Assembly: GCA_029572955.1 (NCBI GenBank)
Contig: JAKPQE010000034.1
Location: 52,968-116,967 of the forward strand
Direction of reading: 5' to 3'
Source: Pseudomonadota bacterium
GTDB lineage: Bacteria; Pseudomonadota; Alphaproteobacteria; Rhizobiales; JAKPQE01
DNA: 64,000 nt
Shown here: positions 8,516 through 18,000 of the stretch, piece by piece
Position numbering within the stretch: the stretch's first letter is position 1
Layout of the letters: every line of letters begins with the position of its first letter
Position numbers and translations under genes: made by a program
Notes under the pieces: generated by a model
What the model saw: only the letters and a program-made list of their open reading frames with translations
Database searches by the model: none
Told to the model about the DNA's origin: nothing

Positions 8516-9024
8516 TGCGCGCCCACCTGCCGATGCTCGCGACGGCGATCGCCGTTGCCCTTGCCGCCTGCGCCGGTCCCCAGCCGGCCCAGAAGCCCGG
8601 CTTCTACCAGTCGCTCGCCCGCAGCGGCGCCGTCATCGACGCGCCGGCGGCCCTTGCCATGATCAACGCCTATCGCCAGAACAACGGCCTTGGCGCCCTC
8701 GCCCTCGACCCGGCGCTCTCCGCCGTCGCCGAGAAGGAGGCGCGCGCCATGGCCGCCGCCGACCGCGTCTCGCACGCCACCGACCGCGGCAACTCGCTCG
8801 ACGCCCGCCTCGCCGCCGCCGGCTATGCCCATGGCGCTGCCGACGAGAACGTCTCGGCCGGCTACCACACCTTCGCCGAAGCCTTCTCCGGCTGGCGCGA
8901 TTCCAAGCCGCACCGCGCCACCATGCTGCACCCGACGGCGACGCGGATGGGGCTGGCCACCGCCTATGCCCCGGCCAGCAAGTACAAGGTGTTCTGGTCG
9001 CTGATCGTCGCCGAGCCGCGCTGA
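8515..9024 (+). CDS. CAP-domain lipoprotein
   Basis: The 169-aa protein starts with a lipoprotein signal whose lipobox LAAC puts the lipidated cysteine at residue 19. Residues about 45-169 form a CAP/SCP (PR-1-like) domain: it has INAYRQNNGL, an HATDRG motif, ENVSAGY and SKPHRATML, matching the conserved His/Glu positions of the family. Bacterial CAP proteins (YkwD-like) have no agreed biochemical role. Overlap with the channel gene by one base suggests the envelope protein is made with the channel. Confidence 0.88.
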   Translation: MRAHLPMLATAIAVALAACAGPQPAQKPGFYQSLARSGAVIDAPAALAMINAYRQNNGLGALALDPALSAVAEKEARAMAAADRVSHATDRGNSLDARLAAAGYAHGAADENVSAGYHTFAEAFSGWRDSKPHRATMLHPTATRMGLATAYAPASKYKVFWSLIVAEPR

Positions 9025-9099
9025 CGAGACGGCGTTTTCACGGCGACGGCAACGTCCTAGACTGATCCCCTGTCGCTCGAACAGGGGCCTGGTCGTTTC

Positions 9100-10716
9100 A
9101 TGTTGTCCTTCGCTGCGGATTATTCCTCGCTCTACGGTTCGTTCCGCTGGCAGGTGCCGGCCCGCTACAACATGGGAACCGACGTCTGCGACCGCTGGGC
9201 CGCCGGCGAGCCGGACCGCCTCGCCATTCTCCATCGCATCGGCGACGGCAATTACGAGCGCATCACCTATGGCGAGCTGCGCCGCCAGTCCGACCGGCTG
9301 GCGCTCGCCCTGCGCACCCTCGGCGTCGGTCCCGGCCATCGCGTCGCGCTCTACCTGCCGCAGCGGCCCGAGACGGCGCTCGCCCATATCGCGGTCTGGA
9401 AGCTCGGCGCCATCTCGGTACCGATGGCCCTGCTGTTCGGGCCGGACGCCCTCGCCTATCGCCTCGCCGACAGCGGCGCCCACACCCTCGTCACCACCGA
9501 GGCGGGGCTTGCCACCTTCCGCCGCATCGAGACGCCGCTGCCCGCCCTCGACCACGTCGTCTGCGTCGACGGACCGAGCGCCGGGGCGGAGGACTTCCAC
9601 CGCCTCGTCGCCGAGGCGACGGGCGACTTCACGCCGGTCTCGACCGGCGCCGACGATCCGGCGGTGATGATCTATACCTCCGGCACCACCGGCAATCCGA
9701 AGGGCGCGCTGCATGCCCACCGCGTGCTGCTCGGCCATCTGCCCGGCGTCCAGACCAGCCACGAATTCCTGCCCAGGGACGGCGACCTCCTGTGGACGCC
9801 GGCCGACTGGGCCTGGATCGGCGGCCTTTTCGACGTGTTGATGCCGGGCCTGCATTTCGGCGTGCCGGTACTCGCCTGCCGCTTCGACAAGTTCGATCCC
9901 GAGGCCGCCTTCGAGGTCATGGCCGAGGCCCGGGTGCGCAACACCTTCCTGCCGCCGACCGCGCTGAAGATGCTGCGCACGCTCGAGGCGCCGCGCGCCC
10001 GTTTCGGCATCGACCTGCGCACCGTCGGTTCGGGCGGCGAATCCCTCGGCATCGAAACCCTCGAATGGGGCCGGCGCGAGCTCGGCGTCACGATCAACGA
10101 GTTCTACGGCCAGACCGAGTGCAACTACGTGCTCTCCTCGTGCAACGCCATCGGCGTCGGCCGCCCCGGCGCCATCGGCAAGCCGGTGCCCGGCCACCGC
10201 GTCGAGGTCATCGATCCGGACGGCAACGTGCTGCCGCCCGGCGAACTCGGCGAGATCGCCGTGGCGCGGCCCGACCCGGTGATGTTCCTCGGCTACTGGA
10301 ACCGGCCCGAGGCGACGGCGGCGAAATTCGTCGGCGACTGGCTGAAGACCGGCGATCAGGGCGTGCGCGACGCCGACGGCTACATCAGCTTCGTCGGCCG
10401 CGACGACGACGTCATCACCTCGGCCGGCTATCGCATCGGCCCGGGCGAGATCGAGGACTGCCTGCTCACCCACCCGGCCGTGGCGCTCGCCGCCGCCGTC
10501 GGCAAGCCCGACGCGCTGCGCACCGAGATCGTCAAGGCCTTCGTCGTCCTGAAGGAAGGGGTCGACGGGTCGGCCGAACTCGGCAAGGAGATCGGCGCCC
10601 ACGTCAAGAGCCGCCTCGCCGCCCACGAATATCCGCGCGAGATCGAGTTCGTCGACAGCCTGCCGATGACCACCACCGGCAAGGTCATGCGCCGGGTGCT
10701 GCGCGATCGCGGCTGA
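9100..10716 (+). CDS. AMP-forming acyl-CoA synthetase
   Basis: The 538-aa enzyme activates a carboxylic acid with ATP and joins it to CoA. Visible adenylate-forming motifs are the phosphate loop YTSGTTGNPKG (about 192-202), the adenine-binding NEFYGQTE, the hinge-region KTGDQG and the C-terminal TTGKVMRR with the catalytic lysine. The N-terminal half resembles the acetyl/medium-chain (AcsA/MACS-like) branch more than FadD. Substrate chain length cannot be read from sequence. No neighbouring pathway genes narrow it, and it ends 9 bp from a convergent gene. Confidence 0.85.
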   Translation: MLSFAADYSSLYGSFRWQVPARYNMGTDVCDRWAAGEPDRLAILHRIGDGNYERITYGELRRQSDRLALALRTLGVGPGHRVALYLPQRPETALAHIAVWKLGAISVPMALLFGPDALAYRLADSGAHTLVTTEAGLATFRRIETPLPALDHVVCVDGPSAGAEDFHRLVAEATGDFTPVSTGADDPAVMIYTSGTTGNPKGALHAHRVLLGHLPGVQTSHEFLPRDGDLLWTPADWAWIGGLFDVLMPGLHFGVPVLACRFDKFDPEAAFEVMAEARVRNTFLPPTALKMLRTLEAPRARFGIDLRTVGSGGESLGIETLEWGRRELGVTINEFYGQTECNYVLSSCNAIGVGRPGAIGKPVPGHRVEVIDPDGNVLPPGELGEIAVARPDPVMFLGYWNRPEATAAKFVGDWLKTGDQGVRDADGYISFVGRDDDVITSAGYRIGPGEIEDCLLTHPAVALAAAVGKPDALRTEIVKAFVVLKEGVDGSAELGKEIGAHVKSRLAAHEYPREIEFVDSLPMTTTGKVMRRVLRDRG

Positions 10717-10725
10717 CCGCGCTGG

Positions 10726-11964
10726 TCAGTGCGCCTTGCGCAGCCGCTTGAGGTCGGCGACCGCGCGCCGCGCCCGGGCCCGGAGCGCTTCCAGCAGCGC
10801 CACCGCCTCGAAACGGGCCCGGCCCCGGCCGACGCCGATGATCACGTGCACGAAGCGCTGGCGCTCGCACCACAGGCTCTCGACCATCGCGTGGCCGGGA
10901 TCGCAGAGCGAATCGACCCGCGCGATCCGCCCGTCGTCGATCATGTGGCGCATCGCCTCGACCATCATCATCACGCCCGGCGAATAATGGGCAAAGCCCT
11001 CGTCGAAGGCCATCTTCCAGGCATGGGCCTCGCGCCCGGAGGTGATCACGATCATCATCGCCAGCGGCTTGCCGTCGAGGCGCAGCGCGTAGATGCGGGC
11101 CGAATGGCGCGCCGCGAGCCGCGCCACCGTCTCGGTGAAGAACATCTGGCTCGCCGGCTCGCAGGCGATCGCCGTGCCGCGCTCGCCCTTCCAGCCCTTC
11201 GCCTCGAGCGACAGGAACTCCTCGAAGGCCGGCACGACTTCCGACGAAGCCTCGTGGCAGTGAAAGGTGAGACGCCCCTTTTCCTCGAGGCGCCGCCGGT
11301 AGCGGGCGAGGTGCCGGCGCCGGCCGCTGCCGATCGTCGTGCCGATATAGCGCTCCGAATCGGTCTCTGTGGCGATCATCGCCCGCTCGAAATCCTCCGA
11401 GACCACCAGTGGCCGGCCGGAATAGAACGAGATCTCCTGCAGCGCCGCGAAGATCGGTCCGTCATGGCGCAGATAGGGCATCATCAACGCCCCCGGCAGG
11501 CCGGCCGCGTCGGCCCGGGCAAGGAGCGCGGCGAGAACCTCGCCGGCATTCTCGCGGTCGACGAGCGGCGCGCCGATCATCGCATAGGGATGACGCCACA
11601 GGATCGCCGGCGCCGGCAGCGGACCGAACCGTCCGCGCGCCAGCCCGATCGGCATCAGCCCGACGAGGCGGCGCCCCGCTTCGCCGTCGGCGCGCAGTGC
11701 GAGGACGATCTTCTCGTCGCCGTCGCCGAGCCGGCGCAGCGCCGGCAGCAGCACGTCCGGCGACAGGAAGACGTTGCTCTCGACGGCGCGCTGCCGCAGC
11801 CCGCGCCACAGATCGAGATACTCGTCCATGTCGCGCGCCGCAACGATGCGCGTCTCGATCGGCGCCGCCGGCTGCAGCGCCGCCGCGACGCCGTCGATCG
11901 CCCGGCGCAGGGTCGCTTCGGGGCGAACGACCTGGGCCGCGCCGTCCAGTCTTGCCATGGTCAT
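10726..11964 (-). CDS. GNAT-fold acyltransferase, CelD/BcsL-like
   Basis: The 412-aa protein has the layout of the FemAB/CelD-like GNAT proteins that often accompany polysaccharide export genes. The C-terminal half holds the acetyltransferase-like fold (segments FEEFLSLEAKGWKG, RIYALRLDGKPLAMMI and the conserved YSPGVMMM). It is translationally coupled to the flippase gene upstream: the flippase TGA overlaps this ATG as ATGA, and GGAG lies upstream. A role in modifying an exported glycan is inferred from that pairing, not shown. Confidence 0.78.
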   Translation of the reverse strand: MTMARLDGAAQVVRPEATLRRAIDGVAAALQPAAPIETRIVAARDMDEYLDLWRGLRQRAVESNVFLSPDVLLPALRRLGDGDEKIVLALRADGEAGRRLVGLMPIGLARGRFGPLPAPAILWRHPYAMIGAPLVDRENAGEVLAALLARADAAGLPGALMMPYLRHDGPIFAALQEISFYSGRPLVVSEDFERAMIATETDSERYIGTTIGSGRRRHLARYRRRLEEKGRLTFHCHEASSEVVPAFEEFLSLEAKGWKGERGTAIACEPASQMFFTETVARLAARHSARIYALRLDGKPLAMMIVITSGREAHAWKMAFDEGFAHYSPGVMMMVEAMRHMIDDGRIARVDSLCDPGHAMVESLWCERQRFVHVIIGVGRGRARFEAVALLEALRARARRAVADLKRLRKAH

Positions 11965-13385
11965 TGCCGTTGCGCCTCCGTCCGGGTGACACCGCGTCCG
12001 GCCGGCCGCCACACGAAGACGTGGAGGCCGAGACGGTCGCGCGCCGCAAGGAAAAGCATGATCGACTCGAAGCCGATCGCGATTGTCGTGGCGATCGCCG
12101 CGCCCATCAGGCCGATCATCGGGATCAGCAGCACGTTGAGCGCGAAGTTGAGCGCGAAGGTCATGGCGTAGATCGTCGCGCACAGCCGCTGCTGGCCGGA
12201 CATGGTCAGCAGCGCCTCGGCCGGGCCGACCGACGCACGGGCGAGCACGCCGAGGACGAGCACGAAGACCAGCGGATAGCCGTCGACGAATTCCGGCCCG
12301 AACAGCATCAGGAACAGCCGCCCGCCGAGCAGCATGGCGACCGAGACCGCGAAGGACGGCCAGAACGTCCAGCGCACCGAATCCTGGATGAAGTCCTCGA
12401 GCCGCGCCCGGTCGCCGGCCGCGTGATACTGCGAGAACTTGTGCGCCGAGGCGGCGCGCACCGCGAAATAGACGAAGTGGACGAGGGCGAGCGTCTTCAC
12501 CACGGCGAAATAGACGGCGATGTCCTCCGGCGGCAGGTACCAGCCGGCGACGATCACGTCGGTATTGGTCAGGAGGACGAAGAAGCCCTCGATGAGGAAC
12601 ATCGGCAGCGAGGCCATGATCCACGGCATCGCGGTGATGGTCCGCGGCCCCTTCGGTACGTTGCGTCCGAGGCGCCGCTCGAGCAGCACCAGCTGGCCGA
12701 CGGCGGTCGCCCAGGTCGCGAGGATCGAGGCGATCATCGCCGTCGTCACCGAGGCTTCGGCGAAATAGGCGGCGGCGCCGAGGAAGACGAGGATCATCAG
12801 CGGGCGCACCAGATAGGGCGGCGCGAGCGCGAGGTCGATCCAGTCAAAGGCGCGCGCGATGCCGTCCTGCACCTCGATCAGCGTCATCATCGGCAGGCAG
12901 ATCGCGGCGAGATAGATCGGCACCAGATAGTGCTCGCCGATGAAATCGCCGAACGCCCAGGCGCCGGCGATGCCGGCAAGGGCAAGGGCGCTCGCGGCGA
13001 GGACGCCGAAGACGCGGCTGCCGAACAGCATGCCGCGCAGCATGTCCGGCCGCTCGGTCGCGATGAATTCGGGGATGTAGCGCAGCACCGACGTGCCGAA
13101 GCCGAGGCTGGTCAGCGCCCCGAGGATCAGCAGCCACACCCAGACGACGACGTAGATGCCGTAGTCGTAGGTGCCGAGCAGCCGCGCCATGACGATCTGC
13201 GAGAGGTAGGCAAGGACCGCGCTCGCCACCCGGATGGCGAAGGCAACGAGCGCCGTGCGCTGGGCAAGGGCGCGATCGTCGCGGCCCTCGATCATGGCAT
13301 CGGCGCGCGCCGCAAGGCCGACCGCCTTTTCACGCCAGGCGCCCGGCACCACCTTCTCCGCCACAGCAACAACTGAGATACGCAA
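11961..13385 (-). CDS. Polysaccharide flippase (Wzx/PST-like)
   Basis: The 474-aa protein has about 12 hydrophobic segments and is of the oligosaccharidyl-lipid flippase class (MOP superfamily). Characteristic pieces are an N-terminal ARLLGTYDYGIY, which matches the common LGpxxYG motif of the family, and a mid-protein Arg/Lys-rich loop LERRLGRNVPKGPRT. It would translocate lipid-linked oligosaccharide across the inner membrane. Only the coupled GNAT gene accompanies it; no glycosyltransferases or polymerase are nearby, so the cargo is unknown. Confidence 0.83.
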   Translation of the reverse strand: MRISVVAVAEKVVPGAWREKAVGLAARADAMIEGRDDRALAQRTALVAFAIRVASAVLAYLSQIVMARLLGTYDYGIYVVVWVWLLILGALTSLGFGTSVLRYIPEFIATERPDMLRGMLFGSRVFGVLAASALALAGIAGAWAFGDFIGEHYLVPIYLAAICLPMMTLIEVQDGIARAFDWIDLALAPPYLVRPLMILVFLGAAAYFAEASVTTAMIASILATWATAVGQLVLLERRLGRNVPKGPRTITAMPWIMASLPMFLIEGFFVLLTNTDVIVAGWYLPPEDIAVYFAVVKTLALVHFVYFAVRAASAHKFSQYHAAGDRARLEDFIQDSVRWTFWPSFAVSVAMLLGGRLFLMLFGPEFVDGYPLVFVLVLGVLARASVGPAEALLTMSGQQRLCATIYAMTFALNFALNVLLIPMIGLMGAAIATTIAIGFESIMLFLAARDRLGLHVFVWRPAGRGVTRTEAQRQ

Positions 13386-13642
13386 CGCTCGACCGCTCCC
13401 GTCCCCTCCGGGTCCTCGGCCCGGTTGACGAGGAGTTTGCCGATCAAGGGTTTAGATTCGGTTTGTTCTTTATTCGATCGGTGATTTTCATCGATCTGGC
13501 ATCAAATCTGAAACGTTCTTTCACCCCCGATGAAAAAATATCTTGCCGGTAAACTATCGCTTAACCATCGCAGCCAAAACTTGTCATCGGCCGATATGTC
13601 GCACCATAGTCTCGGGCCATGCGCTCGACTGGAGTCTTTTCC

Positions 13643-15376
13643 ATGCGCCTCTCCGACTGGTCCATTCGCCGCAAGATCCTTTTTGGCGCGGCCCTGATGA
13701 TCATCGTGGTCCTGCCGCTCGCCATCGTCGTCGACCGCATCACCAGCGATATCGGCGCGACGGCAAAGTCCGCCCTGCACGAAAACCAGAAGGCGTTCCA
13801 CGACACCTCGGAACTGATCCGGCTGACCAAGCAGATCCAGATCGATGTCATCCAGGTTCAGCAGTGGCTGACCGACATCTCGGCGACCCGCGGCCTCGAC
13901 GGCCTCAACGACGGCTTCGACGAGGCCGCCGGTTTCGCCGAGCAGCTGCCGAAGGACATCGCCGCCGCCCGCCAGATCGCCTTCGACATGTCGCTCGACG
14001 AATATGTCGCCAAGCTCGGCGCGATCGAGCGGGCCTTCGCGCCGTTCTACGAGACCGGCCACAAGATGGCCGAGGCCTACGTCGCCGACGGCCCGGCCGG
14101 CGGCAACCCGCTGATGGGTGATTTCGACGGCGCCGCCGAAGCCATGTACGGCAACCTCGAGCAGCTCCTCGAGATGCAGCAGGACATCGTCGCGCGCCAG
14201 CAGGACCGGATCGCCGACCACGTCATTTCCTTCGAGGCCCTCGATTCGCTGCGCCAGACCGCCGTTGCCGGCGCCGCCGCCGCGATGATCCTTTTTGCCG
14301 CCGCCGCCGGCTGGGGCATCTGGGCGGCCTTCGCCCGGCCGATCATCTCGACCTCGAAAATCATGAACCGCCTGTCGGCCGGCGACCTCGACGTCGAGGT
14401 CGCCTTCGCCGGTCGCGGCGACGAGATCGGCGACATGGGTCGCTCGATCATCGTCTTCCGCGACACCGCCCGCGAGCAGCGCCGCCTCGCCGACGAGGAG
14501 GAAGGCCGCCAGGCGCGGGCCGAGGCCGAGCGCATCACCCTGCGCAAGGAGGCCGCCGCCGACCTGCAGCGCATGCTCGGCGAGACGATCGGCGCGCTCG
14601 AGGTCAATTCACGGCACATGAGCGACGCCGCGACCCGCCTCACCGACATCGCCCGCCAGAGCAGCGAGCGCACCGACATCGTCGCCGGCGCTTCCGAGGA
14701 AGCCTCGCAGAACGTTCAGCTGGTCGCCACCGCCACCGACGAACTCGTCGCGTCCATCGGCGAGATCACCGATCAGGTCGGTCGGGCCACCACGGTCGTC
14801 GACCTCGCCACCGCCAACGCCGAGAAGAGCAACCACCGCGTCGCGACCCTCGCCGAGGCCGCGAACCGCATCGGCGACGTCGTCTCGCTCATTCAGGACA
14901 TCGCCGAGCAGACCAATCTCCTCGCCCTCAACGCCACCATCGAGGCGGCGCGCGCCGGCGAGATGGGCAAGGGCTTCGCCGTCGTCGCCGCCGAGGTCAA
15001 GGAACTGGCCAACCAGACTTCGAAGGCGACCGAGGAGATCTCCGGCCAGATCGCCGGCATCCAGTCCTCGACCAACGAGGCCGTCTCCTCGATCCAGGGC
15101 ATCGCCGAGACGATCCGCGAGATCAACGGCTACACCGCGGCGATTGCCGGCGCCGTCGAGGAGCAGGGCTCCTCCACCGAAGAGATCAGCCGCTCGGTCA
15201 ATCAGGCCGCGATCGGCACCCAGAGCGTCGCCAGCAACATCGTCGCCGTGCGCTCCGCCGTCGACGAGACCGCCGCCTCGGCGACCCAGGTTCTCAGCGC
15301 CGCAAACGAGGTCTCGAAAGAGGCGAAGCGCCTGCGCGAGGCGATGGACCGGGTCATCGCCCAGTTCGCCGCCTGA
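13643..15376 (+). CDS. Methyl-accepting chemotaxis protein
   Basis: The 577-aa transmembrane receptor has TM1 at about 9-34, a periplasmic helical ligand domain at 35-205, TM2 at 207-230, HAMP at 232-285, and a long cytoplasmic signalling helix pair. The hairpin tip [20 protein letters not shown] lies near 421-440. No C-terminal CheR-tethering pentapeptide is present; the protein ends VIAQFAA. The start at 13643 is preferred to an upstream ATG because GGAG precedes it at 8-10 bases. It stands alone, so no ligand can be proposed. Confidence 0.92.
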   Translation: MRLSDWSIRRKILFGAALMIIVVLPLAIVVDRITSDIGATAKSALHENQKAFHDTSELIRLTKQIQIDVIQVQQWLTDISATRGLDGLNDGFDEAAGFAEQLPKDIAAARQIAFDMSLDEYVAKLGAIERAFAPFYETGHKMAEAYVADGPAGGNPLMGDFDGAAEAMYGNLEQLLEMQQDIVARQQDRIADHVISFEALDSLRQTAVAGAAAAMILFAAAAGWGIWAAFARPIISTSKIMNRLSAGDLDVEVAFAGRGDEIGDMGRSIIVFRDTAREQRRLADEEEGRQARAEAERITLRKEAAADLQRMLGETIGALEVNSRHMSDAATRLTDIARQSSERTDIVAGASEEASQNVQLVATATDELVASIGEITDQVGRATTVVDLATANAEKSNHRVATLAEAANRIGDVVSLIQDIAEQTNLLALNATIEAARAGEMGKGFAVVAAEVKELANQTSKATEEISGQIAGIQSSTNEAVSSIQGIAETIREINGYTAAIAGAVEEQGSSTEEISRSVNQAAIGTQSVASNIVAVRSAVDETAASATQVLSAANEVSKEAKRLREAMDRVIAQFAA

Positions 15377-15394
15377 CCGCTACAGACCGGATCC

Positions 15395-15943
15395 TCAGCC
15401 GGAAAACCCGCCGGCCGCGAGAAATGCCGCCTCGGCCGCGCTCGAGGTACGGCCGAGCGCTTCGTTTCGGTGCGGGAAGCGCCCGAAGCGGCGGATGACG
15501 TCGAGATGGACGAGCGCGAAATACTCGCCGTTGCGCTCGCAGACCGAGCGGAAATAGTCGACCGAGCGCTCCTGCATCGCCATGTCTTCGGCATGCATGA
15601 ACGGCAGATGGAAAAAGTTGCGCGCCGGCACCGGAAACGCCCGGTCGAAGCCGCGCGCGATCGCCCGCTCGGCGATGGCGCGCGCCATGCCGTCCTTTGC
15701 GAAGGCCCGCGCGTCGTCCCTGAAGAGATTGCGCGAGAACTGGTCGAGAAGAAGGATCAGCGCCAGCGCGCCCGACGGCGTCGCCTCCCAGGCGTCGAGC
15801 CGGCCGGCCGCCGCCGTCGCATGGAGCGCCGCGAAGCGCTCCGCGATTTGCCCGTCGAAGTCGTCGCTCCGCGCGAACCAGCGCTCCGGCCCGGCCTTCC
15901 ACCAGAACTCGAGAACCTCGATCGCGGCGGCAAGGTCGGTCAT
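15395..15943 (-). CDS. DUF924 family protein
   Basis: The 182-aa protein is a clear DUF924 member: an N-terminal VLEFWW motif, the central LLDQFSRNLFRDDARAF block and LPFMHAEDMAMQERSV near the middle. The family is all-helical, TPR-like, and has no assigned reaction. It lies 32 bp downstream of the acyl-CoA synthetase on the same strand and could share its transcript. An in-frame extension upstream overlaps the synthetase gene and is not coding. Confidence 0.88.
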   Translation of the reverse strand: MTDLAAAIEVLEFWWKAGPERWFARSDDFDGQIAERFAALHATAAAGRLDAWEATPSGALALILLLDQFSRNLFRDDARAFAKDGMARAIAERAIARGFDRAFPVPARNFFHLPFMHAEDMAMQERSVDYFRSVCERNGEYFALVHLDVIRRFGRFPHRNEALGRTSSAAEAAFLAAGGFSG

Positions 15944-15975
15944 CGCTTCGTCCCCGGCGTTTCGCGCGGCCGCGC

Positions 15976-17781
15976 TCAGAGGCGGATCTCGCCCGACTGG
16001 ATGCGCCGGTAGAGCGCATCGTCGATCGGCACGAAATCGTCCGTATCCGCCGCGCCGAAGAAGATCGGGTCGGAATTGCGCTCCGGATCGAACGCGTCCT
16101 TGACGAGGTTGACCTTGCGCTGCTTGAACGTGCCGGTCGCCTCGATCGCCGCCGTCACCCTGAGGAACAGCGGCCGGGCATAGATCGGCAGCTGCTGGCG
16201 CAGATGCCGCTTCAGGGCGGCGAGATCGAAGCCGATGTCGTCGTCGACGACGATCGTCGCCATGCCGGCGCGGCCCTCGCGGCCCTCGACCCGCACGCCA
16301 TAGACCACCGCTTCCTTGACCCCCGGAAAGGTGGTGATCACCTCGGCGACCTCGGAGGTCGCCACGTTCTCGCCCTTCCAGCGGAACGTGTCGCCGATGC
16401 GGTCGACGAAATAGTAGTAGCCGAGCTCGTCCTTGCGCACGAGATCGCCGGTGCGGAACCAGACGTCGCCCTTCTCGAACACGTCTTTCAGGATCTTGGC
16501 GTCGGTCGCCATCTGGTCGGTGTAGCCCTCGAAGCGCTGCGACGGCTTGGAGGGATCGTTGACGATCAGCGAGATGAGCTCGCCGGGCTCGTTCGGCGCC
16601 GACCGCCGGCACAACCCGTCCGAACCGCGCTCGACCCGCTCGCGATCGACGTCGAACTGCACCACGTCCATGATGAAGCGCTTCTCGAGCCACTTCGGCA
16701 CCCGGCCGATCGAGCCGGCCTTGCCGTCGAAATTGAACAGCACCGCATTGCCCTCGGTCGCGCCGTAGAATTCGAGGATCTGCGGAATGCGGAACCGCGT
16801 CTTGAACGCCGTCCAGATGTCGGGCCTGAGGCCGTTGCCGCAGCACAGCCGGACCTTGTGCTTGGTCTCCAGCGGATGGGTCGGGCCGTTGAGGAGATAC
16901 CGGCAGAGCTCGCCGACATACTGGAAGAGCGTGCATTCGTAGCCGACGACGTCGTCCCAGAACTGCTGCGCCGAGAAGCGCTCGCGGATCACCACCGAGC
17001 CGCCGACCGTCAGCACCGTGCCGGCCGCCAGAACGCCGCCGGTGGTGTGGTAGAGCGGCAGGCAGACATACATCCGGTCCTGCGCGGTCGCCGCCATCGC
17101 GCCGGAAAAGCCGTTGGCGATCGACTGGATGCGGTAGTGATTGATGTTGGCGGCCTTCGGCAGGCCGGTGGTGCCGCTGGTATAGACGTAGAGCGCCTGA
17201 TCGTTGGTATGGAGCTTGACCCGCTCGTGCGCCGCCAGCGGCTCGGGCGAATGGTCCTCGACGGCGACGTCGATGCGGTCCCGGTCGGTGCGGCCGTGGC
17301 CGTGCAGCCAGACCTTCGGCGAGCCGGAGATCTGATCTTCGGCGGTCTCGAACGCTTCCTCGAGGTCGGCCGCGACGATGATGTGGCGCGGCCTGACGAG
17401 ATTGATCGAATGGGCGAGCGAGCCGGCCGTGAGGTTGGTGTTGACCAGCGCGACGACACCGCCGATGCGGATGATGCCGAGCCAGATCACCAGATATTCC
17501 GGGCGGTTCGGCATGATGAGGGCGACACTGTCGCCCTTCTGGATGCCATGCGCGAGGGCCCAGCGGGCGTAGCGGTTGGCGCGCCCGTTGTAGTCGCGAT
17601 AGGACAGCGTCTCGCGGTCGCTGATCAGCGCCGGACGATCACCGTAGCGCCGGCCGAGATCCTCCACGACGTCGGGAAACGTCCGGTCGGGATTCTTGGC
17701 GATCGAAATCGTCCGCCGCAGGGCTCTCAGCGCCCCCCGCAGATAGGCGACCTCGCTCTTGATGCGCTCGATGACTGCCAT
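15976..17781 (-). CDS. Long-chain acyl-CoA synthetase (FATP/VLACS type)
   Basis: The 601-aa adenylate-forming enzyme shows YVYTSGTTGLPKAA (about 206-219), a GATEGN motif, the DRIGDTFRWKGENVAT hinge region and a C-terminal TGTFKQRK. The last two are hallmarks of the fatty-acid-transport-protein/very-long-chain branch rather than FadD. It would trap imported long or unusual fatty acids as CoA esters. An ATG at 17781 behind TGAGGATC is preferred to a TTG at 17793. It differs clearly in motif detail from the other synthetase in this window (9100-10716), so they probably use different acids. Confidence 0.88.
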   Translation of the reverse strand: MAVIERIKSEVAYLRGALRALRRTISIAKNPDRTFPDVVEDLGRRYGDRPALISDRETLSYRDYNGRANRYARWALAHGIQKGDSVALIMPNRPEYLVIWLGIIRIGGVVALVNTNLTAGSLAHSINLVRPRHIIVAADLEEAFETAEDQISGSPKVWLHGHGRTDRDRIDVAVEDHSPEPLAAHERVKLHTNDQALYVYTSGTTGLPKAANINHYRIQSIANGFSGAMAATAQDRMYVCLPLYHTTGGVLAAGTVLTVGGSVVIRERFSAQQFWDDVVGYECTLFQYVGELCRYLLNGPTHPLETKHKVRLCCGNGLRPDIWTAFKTRFRIPQILEFYGATEGNAVLFNFDGKAGSIGRVPKWLEKRFIMDVVQFDVDRERVERGSDGLCRRSAPNEPGELISLIVNDPSKPSQRFEGYTDQMATDAKILKDVFEKGDVWFRTGDLVRKDELGYYYFVDRIGDTFRWKGENVATSEVAEVITTFPGVKEAVVYGVRVEGREGRAGMATIVVDDDIGFDLAALKRHLRQQLPIYARPLFLRVTAAIEATGTFKQRKVNLVKDAFDPERNSDPIFFGAADTDDFVPIDDALYRRIQSGEIRL

Positions 17782-17808
17782 CTCGATCCTCAAAGCCCGT
17801 CGATCGTC

Positions 17809-17839
17809 GGGGAAGGCCTGCGGCCTCCCCGCTCTTTTT
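17809..17839 (+). other. Terminator-like inverted repeat
   Basis: GGGGAAGGCC and GGCCTCCCC pair with one bulge around TGC, followed on the plus strand by GCTCTTTTT. This looks like an intrinsic terminator for plus-strand transcripts, yet both flanking genes are on the minus strand. It lies just upstream of the acyl-CoA synthetase start. Confidence 0.4.
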
Positions 17840-18000
17840 GATATTGATCAACGAAAGTAGCACCGCCCTTTCGCGAAGGCGAGCCGTCTGACGGTCTTTT
17901 CTGGATGACGGAAGGTCAGGTCTGTGAAGCACTTGCGACCGCCGCCGGGGCGATCGGCAAGGTTGTTCGCCGCCCCGTCTGCGGCCGTCCTTCCGCCGGC

